Part shown: positions 53,581-63,522 of the stretch, piece by piece
How positions within the stretch are numbered: the stretch's first letter is position 1
Layout: every line of letters begins with the position of its first letter
From: Montanilutibacter psychrotolerans
GTDB taxonomy: Bacteria > Pseudomonadota > Gammaproteobacteria > Xanthomonadales > Xanthomonadaceae
Direction: 5' to 3'
Length of the DNA: 64,000 bases
NCBI RefSeq assembly: GCF_003719825.1
Contig: NZ_RIBS01000001.1
Location: 62,001 to 126,000, forward strand
Notes under the pieces: generated by a model
Seen by the model: the letters and a program-made list of their open reading frames with translations, nothing else
Databases searched by the model: none
Told to the model about the DNA's origin: nothing
Made by a program: the position numbers and the translations under genes

Positions 53581-53620
53581 CGTAGGGCGCATTAGCCGAA
53601 GGCGTAATGCGCCGTATCGG
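53581..53620. repeat. GTAGGGCGCATTAGCC-type palindromic repeat
   Basis: cgtagggcgcattagccgaaggcgtaatgcgccg has arms gcgcatta/taatgcgc around gccgaaggcg. A partial gcgtaatgcgccgaatgg copy lies at about 53660. It sits between mscL and the M28 peptidase gene. Confidence 0.75.
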
Positions 53621-53679
53621 ACGGGCGAAGAAGGGTCACCTCGACGCAAACGAGCCCGGCGTAATGCGCCGAATGGAAA

Positions 53680-54087
53680 CTACTTCTTCAGCGAATCGCG
53701 GATCTCGCGCAGCAGCAGCACGTCCTCGGGTGTCGCCGGGGGCGCTTCTTCAGCCCGCTTGTGGATGCGGTTGTAGGCCTTGAGGAACAGGAAGATGACG
53801 AACGCGATCAGCACGAAATCGATTACGGTCTGGAAGAACTGGCCGTACTTCACCGCCACCTCGACCGCGACTTCCTTGCCGGCCGCGTCGAGCTGGGCGG
53901 GGGAGATGACGTACTTCCAGTCGCTGACGCTGACGCCGCCGCTCATCCAGCCGATCAGGGGCATCACGATGCCGTCGACCAGCGCGGTGACGATCTTGCC
54001 GAACGCCGCGCCGATGACCACGGCGACGGCCAGGTCGACGACGTTGCCACGCGATACGAACTCCTTGAACTCGCTGATCATGCCCAT
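53680..54087 (-). CDS. mscL: large-conductance mechanosensitive channel
   Basis: This 135-residue channel opens under membrane tension to release solutes on osmotic downshock. The N-terminal amphipathic segment [15 protein letters not shown], the pore helix [31 protein letters not shown] and the second helix [17 protein letters not shown] are typical. The C-terminal bundle ends [11 protein letters not shown]. The length is normal. Confidence 0.97.
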   Translation of the reverse strand: MGMISEFKEFVSRGNVVDLAVAVVIGAAFGKIVTALVDGIVMPLIGWMSGGVSVSDWKYVISPAQLDAAGKEVAVEVAVKYGQFFQTVIDFVLIAFVIFLFLKAYNRIHKRAEEAPPATPEDVLLLREIRDSLKK

Positions 54088-54159
54088 CGAGGAAACCTCC
54101 CGGTTGTGGTGGTGTGCGTCGCCTTCGTCAACGCTACGACGGCCGCGGGCGTGGATTCA

Positions 54160-54876
54160 CTATGCCGTCACCCGTCCGGACAGCGCCACCACGTCGCCCA
54201 GCCGCGCTTCGAAGTTGTCGCCGGGCAGCAACGGGGCAACGCCGGCCGGGGTTCCCATGAACACCAGGTCGCCGGCGCGCAGCGCGTACAGCTTTGAGAG
54301 CTCGTGCAGGATGTCGGGCACGTTCCAGATCAGGTCGGCGAACGCGCCGCGCTGGCGCAGCTCGCCGTTGACGCGCAGCTCCAGGCCGAGCCCGGTCAGA
54401 TCGCCCACGTCGGCGGCCGGCACGATCTGGCTGATCGGCGCGGAATGGTCGAAGGCCTTGCCCGAGTCCCAGGGCAGGCCCTTGGCTTTGGCAGCGGCCT
54501 GCAGATCGCGGCGGGTCAGGTCCAGGCCCACCGCGTAGCCGAACACCAGCGACATCGCATCGACGGGGGCGAGCTCGCCGTCGGGCGCGTCGGCGCCGAG
54601 TGCGACCACCAGCTCGACCTCGTGATGCAGCTCGCGCGTGCCGCGCGGGTAGGGCACCTGGCCGTCGGTCACGATCGCCTCGGCCGGCTTGCAGAAGAAC
54701 ACCGGGTCGCCGCGCTCGGCCGGCGAGGCGGGAACGGCAGCGCCCATCTCGCGTGCGTGGTCGGCGAAGTTGCGGCCGACGCAGTGGATGCGGCGAACCG
54801 GGAAGGTGCGGCTTTGGCCGGCATCGCCACGCACCGGTATGCGGACCTGCGGCGGTGCCGCGATCACGTCGCTCAT
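54160..54876 (-). CDS. fumarylacetoacetate-hydrolase-family protein
   Basis: This 238-residue single-domain FAH enzyme contains RIHCVGRNFADHAREMG, FFCKPAEAIV, the metal ligands in HHEVELVVALG, and LTRRDLQAAAKAKGLPWDSGKAFD. Such small FAH proteins include acylpyruvases, oxaloacetate decarboxylases and isomerases, and the substrate cannot be told here. The start at 54876 has a gagggg site; an adjacent small membrane gene lies just upstream on the same strand. Confidence 0.9.
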   Translation of the reverse strand: MSDVIAAPPQVRIPVRGDAGQSRTFPVRRIHCVGRNFADHAREMGAAVPASPAERGDPVFFCKPAEAIVTDGQVPYPRGTRELHHEVELVVALGADAPDGELAPVDAMSLVFGYAVGLDLTRRDLQAAAKAKGLPWDSGKAFDHSAPISQIVPAADVGDLTGLGLELRVNGELRQRGAFADLIWNVPDILHELSKLYALRAGDLVFMGTPAGVAPLLPGDNFEARLGDVVALSGRVTA

Positions 54877-54925
54877 GGAGTCCCCTCGAAACAGGTGCGA
54901 CGCCACGGCGCCGCGAAATCGGGAA

Positions 54926-55225
54926 TCAGCGCGGCAGCGGCAGCACGCGCGGCCGAACGACGCTGAACTGCGCATCGACCACGCGCGGGTCCGCGGCACG
55001 CGCGATTGGCTGGCCGCGTCGCTTCCACAAACGCCATGCCAGACCGATTGCCAGCATCATCGCCCCGATGACCAGGCCGGCCACCGCGAGCACCGCGACC
55101 AGGCCCAGCCCGACGACGCCCAAAGCCACGCGCAGCCAACGATGACGCGGCTTGCGAGGCGCGAACGCGGTGCGGACGCGGGACTGGAACCAGTGGCTGT
55201 CGAGGCGGAAGGCGTGGACGGACAT
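54926..55225 (-). CDS. small membrane protein of unknown function
   Basis: This 99-residue protein has a basic N-terminal 30 residues, one long or two short hydrophobic helices (LRVALGVVGLGLVAVLAVAG onward, to about residue 66) and a basic C-terminus. It is probably cotranscribed with the FAH-family gene 49 bases downstream. No family is recognised. Confidence 0.6.
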   Translation of the reverse strand: MSVHAFRLDSHWFQSRVRTAFAPRKPRHRWLRVALGVVGLGLVAVLAVAGLVIGAMMLAIGLAWRLWKRRGQPIARAADPRVVDAQFSVVRPRVLPLPR

Positions 55226-55297
55226 TCGATGCGTCGTGACACAATGCGGCGGGTCGCCGGGCAGCCGAGTATCGGTGCAGGCCTATGGGAAGTTGTA

Positions 55298-55681
55298 ATG
55301 GAATCGTTAAAGCACCCGCTGCCACCGCACGCTGAAAGCACTGCCGTCGCCACGCCGCTGGCGCTGCTGGAGCATCTTGCCGACGGCGGGTTTGCCGAGG
55401 CCGAAGCCCTGCTGGGCAACGACGCCGAATCGCTGCTGCTGTATCGCGATGGCGACACGGTGCGGGCTTGGCTCAACGTCTGTCCCCACGCGGGGCGCCG
55501 CCTGGACTGGGCGCCGGGGCAATTTCTCAAGAGCCGCGACGGCCTGCTGGTGTGCGCTGCACACGGCGCGAGCTTCGAGTTGCAGAACGGCCTGTGCACG
55601 GCCGGCCCGTGCCGCGGTGAATCGCTGCGCGCCGTGCCCGTGGTGGTGCGCGACGGCGCGGTGTTCCTGGCCGGAGAGTAG
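55298..55681 (+). CDS. Rieske [2Fe-2S] ferredoxin-like protein
   Basis: This 127-residue soluble protein has both halves of the Rieske cluster site, NVCPHAGRRLDW (C-x-H) and LVCAAHGASFE (C-x2-H), spaced normally. No export signal or membrane helix is present. It is likely an electron carrier or a stand-alone ferredoxin for an oxygenase; the partner is not visible nearby. The ATG follows gggaag. Confidence 0.88.
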   Translation: MESLKHPLPPHAESTAVATPLALLEHLADGGFAEAEALLGNDAESLLLYRDGDTVRAWLNVCPHAGRRLDWAPGQFLKSRDGLLVCAAHGASFELQNGLCTAGPCRGESLRAVPVVVRDGAVFLAGE

Positions 55682-55755
55682 AGACGCGCTATCGGCGCCG
55701 GGACACACGCCTTGCGATGCGCGCACGCGGCGGCACCGGCATCTGAGCCGTCGAA

Positions 55756-57594
55756 TCAGTACATCAGGTTGACCATTGCCACGGCGATCAGGGTGTAGAT
55801 CAGGGACAGCGGTCCGCCCACTTTCCACAGTTCCTTGCCGCTGTAGCCGGCCGGACCGGTGACCATCGAGATCACCGGGTTCGAGGACGTCATGAAGTTG
55901 TTGGATGCCGACAGGGCGACGACCAGCGCGAACGCGGTCGGGTTGCCGTCGGCCGCCAGGGCGAGGTTGATTGCCAGCGGCACCATCACGATGGTGGCGC
56001 CGACGTGGCTGATCACCAGCGAGAACACCGTGGTCAGCAGGCCCACCGCCACCTGCAGCAGCCAGTCGGGCGTGCCGGCGGGCAGTTGCTCGATACTGTG
56101 GCCGGCCACCCAGGCGGCTGCGCCACTGGAGTCCATCGCCCAGCCCAGCGGGATCAGGCAGGCCATCAGGAACACGGTCTTCCAGTTGATCGCGGCATAG
56201 GCCTCGTCGATGTGCAGCACGCCGGCGATCAGCATGCCGGCCACGCCGGTCATCAGTGCGATCGACACCGGCAGCCGCGACGACAACGCCAGCAGCATCG
56301 ACACGGTAAAGATCGCCAGCGCGATCTTGAGCTTGTGGGGGCGCTGCTCGCCCTTGGGGTAGTCGGTTACCACGACCAGATTCTTGTCGCCGGCCGCGTC
56401 GGCCAGGTCGGTCCAGATGCTGTGCAGCACCAGCATGTCGCCGGCCCGCAGCGGTACGTCGCGGACGTTCTCGCGCAGCACCTTCTTGTCGCGGTTGACG
56501 GCCAGAAGGCTCAGGCCGAGCACCTTGCGCAGTTGCAGGTCGCGGCCGGTCTTGCCGATGAACTGTGAGGTCGCCGGGATCACCGCTTCGGAGATGCCGG
56601 CGCGGCTGGGGTTGAACAGGTCGGCGAAGTTGCGCAGGCGTGCGCTCAGGCGCAGGAAGTTGTTCTGCGCGAAATCGGCGACCTGCGTCCTGGGGCCCAT
56701 CGCGCCAAGCACGCTGCCCACCCAGATGCGCGCGTCGGCCGGTGGCGCCAGGCGCGATTCGCTGTCGCTCTTGAGCGCCAGCAGGAGCGGTGCGCCGCGC
56801 AGTGCCTCGGCCTCGCCCAGCGACATGCCGACCAGCGGGCTGTCGGCGGTGACGGTCAGCTCGTAGACGTCGCCGTCGATGCCGTAGGCCTGCGAAAAGT
56901 AGCTCTGCGTGCGTGCCGGCGTGGCGCCCTTGCCGTCCTCGTCGCGCAGCAGGCGATCGCCGAAGAAGTGGAAGTAGGCCAGCGACGCCGCCAGCAGCGC
57001 CACGCCGATCGGCAGCGGCGCGAACATCTTCAGTGGCTCCAGCGTCGCCGCACCCGAGGGCAGGTTGTCGTTGGCCGCCATCAGCAGGTCGTTGAGCAGG
57101 ATCAACGGCGAGTTGCCGACCATGGTCAGGCCGCCGCCCATCACGATGGCCGCCGCGATCGGCAACAGCAACCGGGTCAGCGGCAGGCCGGTGCGCGAGG
57201 ACAACCGCGAGGCAACCGGCATGTACAGCGCCATCACCGACGGGTTCTGCATGAACGAGGAGTTGAGGCCAGCCACCGCCGTGGTCAGCAGCAGCAGGCG
57301 CTGCTCGACGCCGCGTGCCCGCCGCAGCAGCCAGCCAGCGAGCCGGTTCAGCGCGCCGGTGCGGTCCAGGCCCGCGCCGAGGATCATCGTGGCGATGATG
57401 CTCATCACCGCGTTGGACGAGAAACCGTTGAAGATCTCGTCCGGTTCGACCAGCCCCGACAGTCCCAGCAGCACCAGCACCACCAGCGCGACCACGTCGG
57501 CGCGGATGCGCTCGAACAGGAACATCGCCATCGTGAATCCCACCAGCCCGAGGACGAGCTTCATGTCGGTGGTGAGCGTCAGCGCGGTTTCCAT
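55756..57594 (-). CDS. SLC13-type anion permease with TrkA-C domains
   Basis: This 612-residue transporter has N- and C-terminal blocks of hydrophobic helices of the DASS/SLC13 (sulfate/dicarboxylate or arsenite-like) type, with SFMQNPSVMALYMPVA, GGGLTMVGNSPLILLND and SASNNFMTSSNPVISM as the paired substrate loops. Between them (about 215-385) is a cytoplasmic region with two TrkA-C/RCK_C-like parts. Bacterial members often carry sulfate or other oxyanions. The substrate is not defined by the context. Confidence 0.85.
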   Translation of the reverse strand: METALTLTTDMKLVLGLVGFTMAMFLFERIRADVVALVVLVLLGLSGLVEPDEIFNGFSSNAVMSIIATMILGAGLDRTGALNRLAGWLLRRARGVEQRLLLLTTAVAGLNSSFMQNPSVMALYMPVASRLSSRTGLPLTRLLLPIAAAIVMGGGLTMVGNSPLILLNDLLMAANDNLPSGAATLEPLKMFAPLPIGVALLAASLAYFHFFGDRLLRDEDGKGATPARTQSYFSQAYGIDGDVYELTVTADSPLVGMSLGEAEALRGAPLLLALKSDSESRLAPPADARIWVGSVLGAMGPRTQVADFAQNNFLRLSARLRNFADLFNPSRAGISEAVIPATSQFIGKTGRDLQLRKVLGLSLLAVNRDKKVLRENVRDVPLRAGDMLVLHSIWTDLADAAGDKNLVVVTDYPKGEQRPHKLKIALAIFTVSMLLALSSRLPVSIALMTGVAGMLIAGVLHIDEAYAAINWKTVFLMACLIPLGWAMDSSGAAAWVAGHSIEQLPAGTPDWLLQVAVGLLTTVFSLVISHVGATIVMVPLAINLALAADGNPTAFALVVALSASNNFMTSSNPVISMVTGPAGYSGKELWKVGGPLSLIYTLIAVAMVNLMY

Positions 57595-57642
57595 GCCGGG
57601 GCGGTGGCTTACTCGTTGGACGCGTGGGAATGCACGCGGGGG

Positions 57643-58377
57643 TCAGCAGCGGTCGTAGAGGAGGTCCCACACCCCGTGGCCGAGCTTCTGGCCGCGGGTT
57701 TCGAAGTGCGTCTGCGGTCGCCAGTCCGGGCGGGGTACCGACCCACGCTTCCCCGCGCGGTTGACGATGCCGGGTGTCGCATCGAGCACATCCCACATCT
57801 GCTCGGCATAGTCGTGCCAATCGGTCGCGAGGTGCAAGCGGCCATCGGCGGCAAGCTTGCGCACCAGCAGCGCGGCGAACTCGGGCTGCACCAGCCGGCG
57901 CTTGTTGTGGCGCTTCTTGTGCCAGGGGTCCGGGAAGTAGATGCGGACCTCGTCGAGGCTGCCGTCGGCGATTTCGTTGCTGAGCACTTCGACCGCGTCG
58001 TGGTGGTAGACGCGCACGTGGTCGCTGCCGTCCTCGGCCAGCGCATTGAGCACGCGGCCGACGCCAGGGGCGTGAACCTCGATGCCGATCAGGTCGCGGT
58101 CGCGGTCGTGCTGCGCGGCGAAGCGAAGCGCCTCGCCGTTGCCGAAGCCGATCTCGACCACGCGCCTGGCGTGGCGGCCGAACACGCCGTCGTAATCGCG
58201 CGGGGCGCCGGTGTAGTCGAGCCCGAACCGCGGCCACAGCTCATCGAACGCGCGCTGTTGGGCCGGCGTGAAGCGGCCCTGGCGCAGCACGAAGCTGCGC
58301 ACCTTCCGGTGGCCTTCCTCGACGGTGAAGGGCTTGGGCGGGGTCTTGGCGCCGTCGCTGGAAAACGGGTCGGTCAT
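57643..58377 (-). CDS. trmB: tRNA (guanine-N7-)-methyltransferase
   Basis: This 244-residue SAM enzyme methylates G46 of t[15 protein letters not shown] is the SAM loop, [15 protein letters not shown] the acidic strand, and [20 protein letters not shown] the TrmB-specific signature with the catalytic Asp; DWHDYAEQM follows. The ATG at 58377 is preferred to a TTG eight codons earlier. It lies 33 bases downstream of thiG on the same strand. Confidence 0.96.
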   Translation of the reverse strand: MTDPFSSDGAKTPPKPFTVEEGHRKVRSFVLRQGRFTPAQQRAFDELWPRFGLDYTGAPRDYDGVFGRHARRVVEIGFGNGEALRFAAQHDRDRDLIGIEVHAPGVGRVLNALAEDGSDHVRVYHHDAVEVLSNEIADGSLDEVRIYFPDPWHKKRHNKRRLVQPEFAALLVRKLAADGRLHLATDWHDYAEQMWDVLDATPGIVNRAGKRGSVPRPDWRPQTHFETRGQKLGHGVWDLLYDRC

Positions 58378-58410
58378 GTCAGCCGACCCCGGCAGTGGCA
58401 AAGCGGGACG

Positions 58411-59217
58411 TCATCCGATCAAGCCATCCACCGGTGAGGAGGCGCTGGCGAAGCGCTTGCGCGGGATACGGCCGGCCTTGAACGCGGCGCGTCCGGCCTC
58501 GATGGCGAGCTTCATCGCATGCGCCATCAGCACCGGGTTGCGCGCGCCGGCGATGGCAGTGTTCATCAGCACGCCGTCGCAGCCCAGCTCCATCGCGATG
58601 GCGGCATCGGAGGCGGTGCCGACGCCGGCGTCGACGATGATCGGCACCTTGGCGTTCTCGACGATCTCCACCAGGTTCCAGCGGTTCTGGATGCCCAGGC
58701 CCGAGCCGATCGGCGCGGCCAGCGGCATCACCGCCACGCAGCCGATCTCTTCCAGGCGCTTGGCTAGCAGCGGGTCGTCGGAGGTGTAGACCATCACGTC
58801 GAAGCCGTCTTTTACCAGCGTCTCGGCCGCGGCCAGCGTCTGCACCACGTCCGGGAACAGCGTGCGCTGGTCGCCGAGCACTTCGAGCTTGACCAGCGTG
58901 TGGCCGTCCAGCAGCTCACGCGCCAGGCGGCAGGTGCGCACGGCGTCGTCGGCGGTGTAGCAGCCGGCGGTATTGGGCAGGATGGTGTAGCGGTCGGGCG
59001 GCAGCACGTCGAGCAGGTTCGGCTCGCCGGGGTTCTGGCCGATGTTGCTGCGGCGGATGGCGACGGTGACGATTTCGGCGCCCGCGGCCTCGGTGGCCAG
59101 GCGGGTCTGCTCGAGATCGGTGAACTTGCCGGTGCCGGTCAGCAGGCGCGAGCGGTAGGTCTTGCCGGCGATGACGAACGCGTCGTCGGACAACGGGGAA
59201 TTGGCATGGGAATTCAT
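58411..59217 (-). CDS. thiG: thiazole synthase
   Basis: This 268-residue TIM barrel makes the thiamine thiazole phosphate from deoxyxylulose phosphate, dehydroglycine and ThiS thiocarboxylate. The Schiff-base lysine is K110 in LVKLEVLGD. Other motifs are [33 protein letters not shown] and [12 protein letters not shown]. It lies 78 bases after thiS on the same strand. Confidence 0.97.
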   Translation of the reverse strand: MNSHANSPLSDDAFVIAGKTYRSRLLTGTGKFTDLEQTRLATEAAGAEIVTVAIRRSNIGQNPGEPNLLDVLPPDRYTILPNTAGCYTADDAVRTCRLARELLDGHTLVKLEVLGDQRTLFPDVVQTLAAAETLVKDGFDVMVYTSDDPLLAKRLEEIGCVAVMPLAAPIGSGLGIQNRWNLVEIVENAKVPIIVDAGVGTASDAAIAMELGCDGVLMNTAIAGARNPVLMAHAMKLAIEAGRAAFKAGRIPRKRFASASSPVDGLIG

Positions 59218-59295
59218 GCCGACATGGTACCAGTGCCAACCCTGCGACGAGGTCCGAAAGTTGCCCCGCGGCGCATCGGCGACGACGGTTCCGGC

Positions 59296-59496
59296 TCAGC
59301 CGCCGCCGAGCGCGTGGACGATCTCGACGCGGTCGCCGCCGGTGACCAGTTGGTCCTCGTGACGGCTGCGCGGCACGATCTCGCCGTTGAGTTCGACCGC
59401 GACCCGGCGTTCGCCCAGGCCTTCTTCGACAAGCAGTTGCCGCACGCTGAGGCGGTTGGCGAGCGAGCGCGGCTCGCCGTTGAGAGTGATGTCCAT
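59296..59496 (-). CDS. thiS: sulfur-carrier protein ThiS
   Basis: This 66-residue ubiquitin-fold protein ends in the GlyGly-type tail ALGGG that is activated to a thiocarboxylate for thiazole formation. LNGEPRSLANRLSVRQLL and VAVELNGEIVPRSRH are family hallmarks. It heads a minus-strand thiS-thiG-trmB cluster. No TPP riboswitch was recognised upstream. Confidence 0.93.
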   Translation of the reverse strand: MDITLNGEPRSLANRLSVRQLLVEEGLGERRVAVELNGEIVPRSRHEDQLVTGGDRVEIVHALGGG

Positions 59497-59680
59497 GGGC
59501 GCATTCTCGCCCCCTGCGCCACTGGCCGCCAGCCGGGCGAGTTGCCTGAGCGCGCCGGGGCACCGGCTTGTGCGAGCGCACGCCGCGTGTTTCGATGCGG
59601 CCGATCCGCTACCGCATGGTGGGCGGCCACCGCTACCGGCCAGTTCGGCCGCCCGATTCCAACCATCAGGGACGTCCCGC

Positions 59681-61519
59681 ATGAAAGCAGTCCGCACCGC
59701 ACTCGCCGCCGCGCTCGCGCTGGCCGCCGCTCCGGCGTTCGCACAGACCTTCTCGCAGACCGTGTTTTTCGGCGACAGCCTGACCGATTCCGGTTTCTAC
59801 CGGCCGTTCCTGATCGAGCAGGCGGGCCCGAGCGCCGCGCTGGGCGGCCGCTTCACCACCAACCCCGGCCTGGTGTGGTCGGAGTACCTGGCGGACTTCT
59901 ACGGCACCGGTGCGAACTCGGCCTGGGGCCTGACTTCGCAAGGCATCGTCAACGCCGATGGCACCAACTACGCCGCCGGCGGCGCCCGCATCACGCTGCC
60001 GCCGGGCTTCCCGCCGACGCCGCCGACCCAGTTCGCGCCGTCGATGTCGCAGCAGATCAGCGCCTACCTGGCGCGCACCGGCGGCCGCGCCGACCGCAAC
60101 GCGCTGTACACCGTGTGGGGCGGCGCCAACGACCTGTTCTTCCACATCAATCCGACGCCGTTCCAGACCACCCAGGCGCAGTTCCTGGGCGCGGCTACCG
60201 AGCAGGTGGGCCTGGTGGCCCGGCTCAACAACGCCGGCGCCCGCTACATCCTGGTGCCGACGATGCCCGACGTGGGCCGCACCCCGTTCGGCCTGTCGCA
60301 GGGACCGGCCGGTTCGGCGGGCATCACCGCCCTGGTCGAGGCCTACAACGCCACGCTGTTCGGCGGCATCCGCCAGCAGAACCTGCGCGTGATTCCGCTC
60401 GACACCTTCCATCTGATCCGCGAAATCGCCGCGACGCCGTCGCAGTTCGGTTTCGTCAACGTCACCAACCCGGCCTGCGGCACCACGCCGTCGCTGGTGT
60501 GCACCAGCACCGGCAGCGGCTACGCGTTCGCCGATGGCGTGCACCCGAGCAGCGAGGCCCACAAGGTCATCGCCGATTACGCGGTGTCGATCATGGAAGC
60601 CCCGCGCCAGCTGGCCGTGCTGCCCAATTCGGCGGCGATGGTGGGCCGCTCGCGCGCAGATCGCGTGTCGATGCACATCAACGGCAAGCCCGCCGGCGAC
60701 GGCACGCGCTGGTGGAGCGATCTGCGCGGCGACTTCCAGCGCTACGGCCACGGCGACAACTACGACGGCGTCGGCCCGTCGCTGACCGGCGGCGTCGACT
60801 GGACCCGCGGCAACCTGGTGTTCGGTGCGTTCGGCGGATACGGCCGGCAGTCGCTCGACTGGGGCCGCCGCTCCGGCGGCTTCGACCAGAGCGACCTGAG
60901 CATCGGCGGTTTCGTCGGCTGGTACGGCGAAGGCGGTGCCTGGGCCAACGGCCAGGCCAGCTACAGCCGCCTGGACTACGACATCGACCGCAAGGTGCAG
61001 CTCGGCCAGGGCAGCCGCACGCACAACGGCGACACCGACGGCGACAACATCACCCTGGCGATGAGCGCCGGCTGGGAGTTCGGCGAAGGTGCGCTGCGCC
61101 ACGGCCCGGTGGTCAGCGTGGTGTCGCAGAACATCCAGATCGACGGCTTTGCCGAATCCGATCCGTCGCTGTCGACCTCGCTGGCGTACTCGGAGCAGGA
61201 GTACGACTCGCTGCTGGCCAGCGTCGGTTGGGAAGCCAGCTGGGCGGGCAACGACCACGTGAAGCCCTACGCCCGCGCCACCGTCGATCGTGAGTTCGAG
61301 GACGCGCCGGAAGAGTCGTTCGCGCGCCTGCAGTCGATGCCGGGGCTGGCACCGTACGCGGTGCCGGGCCAGAAGTTCGACCAGCGCTACGGCACCCTGG
61401 TGCTGGGCGTGCAGACCAAGCTGTTCGGCCTGGACGCCAACCTCGGCACCAGCGTGACTGTCGGCCAGGAAGGCGGCAACAACACCACGGTGTTCGCCAG
61501 CTTCGGCGCCGGCTTCTGA
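59681..61519 (+). CDS. autotransporter GDSL esterase/lipase
   Basis: This 612-residue outer-membrane protein has a signal peptide ending AAPAFAQ. The SGNH-hydrolase passenger has catalytic S33 in FFGDSLTDSG, the block III sequence VWGGANDLF, and D285/H288 in FADGVHPSSEAHK. From about residue 340 a beta-barrel translocator follows, ending in the outer-membrane-type aromatic residue (FASFGAGF). It resembles EstA-type surface esterases. The ATG is preceded by caggga. A terminator follows. Confidence 0.94.
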   Translation: MKAVRTALAAALALAAAPAFAQTFSQTVFFGDSLTDSGFYRPFLIEQAGPSAALGGRFTTNPGLVWSEYLADFYGTGANSAWGLTSQGIVNADGTNYAAGGARITLPPGFPPTPPTQFAPSMSQQISAYLARTGGRADRNALYTVWGGANDLFFHINPTPFQTTQAQFLGAATEQVGLVARLNNAGARYILVPTMPDVGRTPFGLSQGPAGSAGITALVEAYNATLFGGIRQQNLRVIPLDTFHLIREIAATPSQFGFVNVTNPACGTTPSLVCTSTGSGYAFADGVHPSSEAHKVIADYAVSIMEAPRQLAVLPNSAAMVGRSRADRVSMHINGKPAGDGTRWWSDLRGDFQRYGHGDNYDGVGPSLTGGVDWTRGNLVFGAFGGYGRQSLDWGRRSGGFDQSDLSIGGFVGWYGEGGAWANGQASYSRLDYDIDRKVQLGQGSRTHNGDTDGDNITLAMSAGWEFGEGALRHGPVVSVVSQNIQIDGFAESDPSLSTSLAYSEQEYDSLLASVGWEASWAGNDHVKPYARATVDREFEDAPEESFARLQSMPGLAPYAVPGQKFDQRYGTLVLGVQTKLFGLDANLGTSVTVGQEGGNNTTVFASFGAGF

Positions 61520-61633
61520 TCGGTCTGGCCTGCGCGCCAGCGTTGGATCGCTGGCGCCCGGATGGCGAGAGTCCGGATCGGCAACGACCGATCCGGGTTC
61601 AGCGATTGGCCCTGCAGGCGACGTTGCACACCG

Positions 61634-61660
61634 CAAGGGCCCCAACCGGGGCCCTTGTCA
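61634..61660 (+). terminator. rho-independent terminator of the GDSL autotransporter gene
   Basis: The stem caagggcccc/ggggcccttg with an aacc loop is followed by tcatt, about 115 bases after the stop codon. Confidence 0.75.
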
Positions 61661-61744
61661 TTCACGGCAATGCGGTTCCTGTCAGAGTGCCGAACGCACG
61701 GGGCTGGTCAGCGCGCCGGGAATGCGCAAGAATCCGGGCCTCAA

Positions 61745-61818
61745 GCGGGTGTAGTTCAATGGTAGAACTGCAGCTTCCCAAGCTGCTAGCGTGGGTTCGA
61801 TTCCCATCACCCGCTCCA
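61745..61818 (+). tRNA. tRNA-Gly (anticodon CCC)
   Basis: A 74-nt cloverleaf starts gcgggtgtagttcaatggta. The acceptor gcgggtg pairs with cacccgc. The anticodon loop ttcccaa gives CCC, which reads GGG. The T-loop is gttcgattc, and the 3' CCA is encoded. Confidence 0.96.
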
Positions 61819-61940
61819 ACGCAACGGCGACCTCTGTCATGACCGACGAGGCCGCCGTTTTTGATTGCGACGCAGACTTGGTGTCGCGCATGGACCGCAG
61901 GGCGCATGCTTGCGCACCTGCTCTTCGCCGCGGAGGCGCA

Positions 61941-62414
61941 ATGTCGGCCAGGATGATGTCCGCACGTATCACCCTGGGCTGGCGCGAATGGGTTGCCTTG
62001 CCTGGCCTGGGAATCGGCGCAATCCGCGCCAAGATCGACTCCGGTGCGCGCAGTTCCGCCCTGCACGTCGACACGCAATGGCGCTTCACCGAGGGAGGCG
62101 CGCCCTGGGTCGGCTTCCGACTGACGCCCGGGCACGCCGGTGCGGTGGCGATCGAGGCGATGGCGCCGGTGTTCGACGAGCGCGAGGTCACCGATTCAGG
62201 CGGCCATCGCAGCCGGCGGCTGTTCCTGCGCACGCCGTTGCGCCTTGCCGGAATCGAACGCGAAATTGAAATGAACCTGTCCGACCGTCGCGGCATGCTG
62301 TTCCCGATGCTGCTCGGACGCACCGCCATGGCGCGTGCGTTCACCATCGATCCCGCACGCTCCTTCCTCCACGGCCGGCATGCCGGCGAATTCCCCCGGA
62401 CACCCGTGCCATGA
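61941..62414 (+). CDS. retropepsin-like 'ATP-dependent zinc protease' family protein (RimB type)
   Basis: This 157-residue protein has the aspartic-protease-like motif [15 protein letters not shown] near residue 30 and [17 protein letters not shown] later, hallmarks of the COG4067 family. Members are coded next to rimK and are proposed to act on glutamate-modified ribosomal protein S6. The ATG at 61941 follows a cggagg site; longer upstream frames run into the tRNA. The gene overlaps rimK by ATGA. Confidence 0.85.
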   Translation: MSARMMSARITLGWREWVALPGLGIGAIRAKIDSGARSSALHVDTQWRFTEGGAPWVGFRLTPGHAGAVAIEAMAPVFDEREVTDSGGHRSRRLFLRTPLRLAGIEREIEMNLSDRRGMLFPMLLGRTAMARAFTIDPARSFLHGRHAGEFPRTPVP

Positions 62415-63322
62415 AGCTCGCGATCCTTTCGCGCAACACCAAGCTGTACTCGACGCGGCGCCTGGTCGAGGCCGCACGCGAGCACGGCCACAGCGTGCGC
62501 GTGCTCGACCCGCTGCGCTGCTACATGCGCATTGCCAGCGACAGCTTCGAGATGCACTACAAGGGGCGCGAGATCCACGGTTACGACGCGGTCATCCCGC
62601 GCATCGGCGCTTCGGTGACGCGCTACGGCTCGGCCGTGCTACGCCAGTTCGAGCTGATGGGCAGCTTCACGCCCAATACCTCCGACGCGATCCTGCGCGC
62701 GCGCGACAAGCTGCGCAGCCACCAGCTGCTGGCCGCCGAGAGCATCGGCATGCCGGCCACGGTGTTCGGCGACAACCCCGACGACACCAACGACCTGCTG
62801 TCGATGCTCGGCCCGCCGCCGCATGTGATCAAGCTCAACGAGGGCACCCAGGGCGCGGGCGTGATGCTGACCGAGAAGCTGTCGGCCTCGCGCGGCGTGA
62901 TCGAGGCGCTGCGCGGCCTGTACGCGCAGTTCCTGGTACAGGAATTCGTGGCCGAGGCCAAAGGCGCGGACCTGCGCTGTTTCGTGGTGGGCAACAAGGT
63001 GGTGGCAGCCATGAAGCGGCAGGCCCCGGACGGCGACTTCCGCTCGAACCTGCACCGTGGCGGCACGGCCAAGGGCATCAAGGCCAGCGCGGCCGAGCAG
63101 GACGTGGCGGTACGCGCCGCCCAGGTGCTGGGGCTGGGCATCGCCGGCGTCGACCTGATCCGTTCCGATCGTGGCCCGCTGGTGCTGGAGGTCAACGCGT
63201 CCCCGGGGCTCGAAGGGATCGAGCAGGCGAGCGGGGTGGACATCGCCGGCGCGATCATCCAGCACGTGGCCGGTCGCCGGAAGCGCGGCCGCAACGCCCG
63301 GCGCGTCGTCGCCCGAGCCTGA
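62411..63322 (+). CDS. rimK: ribosomal protein S6 alpha-L-glutamate ligase
   Basis: This 303-residue ATP-grasp ligase adds glutamates to the S6 C-terminus. Segments [83 protein letters not shown] and [14 protein letters not shown] match RimK. It is translationally coupled to the retropepsin-like partner upstream. RimK is known to adjust ribosome behaviour to surface attachment and virulence in Pseudomonas; this is family knowledge, not shown here. Confidence 0.95.
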   Translation: MKLAILSRNTKLYSTRRLVEAAREHGHSVRVLDPLRCYMRIASDSFEMHYKGREIHGYDAVIPRIGASVTRYGSAVLRQFELMGSFTPNTSDAILRARDKLRSHQLLAAESIGMPATVFGDNPDDTNDLLSMLGPPPHVIKLNEGTQGAGVMLTEKLSASRGVIEALRGLYAQFLVQEFVAEAKGADLRCFVVGNKVVAAMKRQAPDGDFRSNLHRGGTAKGIKASAAEQDVAVRAAQVLGLGIAGVDLIRSDRGPLVLEVNASPGLEGIEQASGVDIAGAIIQHVAGRRKRGRNARRVVARA

Positions 63323-63522
63323 GTCGCAGGTGTCCGGCGCAGGCCGGCGCCGACCGATGCTGAACGGACCTCACCTGGAAACGGGTGGGTGATACATGCC
63401 GCGCTCCGGCCGGGTGTTGGCAGGAATTTCCTTTGGTTTCATTGGGTTGCCGGATTCATGGCGCCCGGGGCCGCGTGGACCTGGGTGAACGCCCGGCAGT
63501 GCGCCCGACCGCCCAATGGGAA

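Noticed and set aside
59497-59680. TPP riboswitch upstream of thiS
   Set aside because: The conserved CTGAGA and ACCTGATCTGG segments were looked for on the minus strand and not found.
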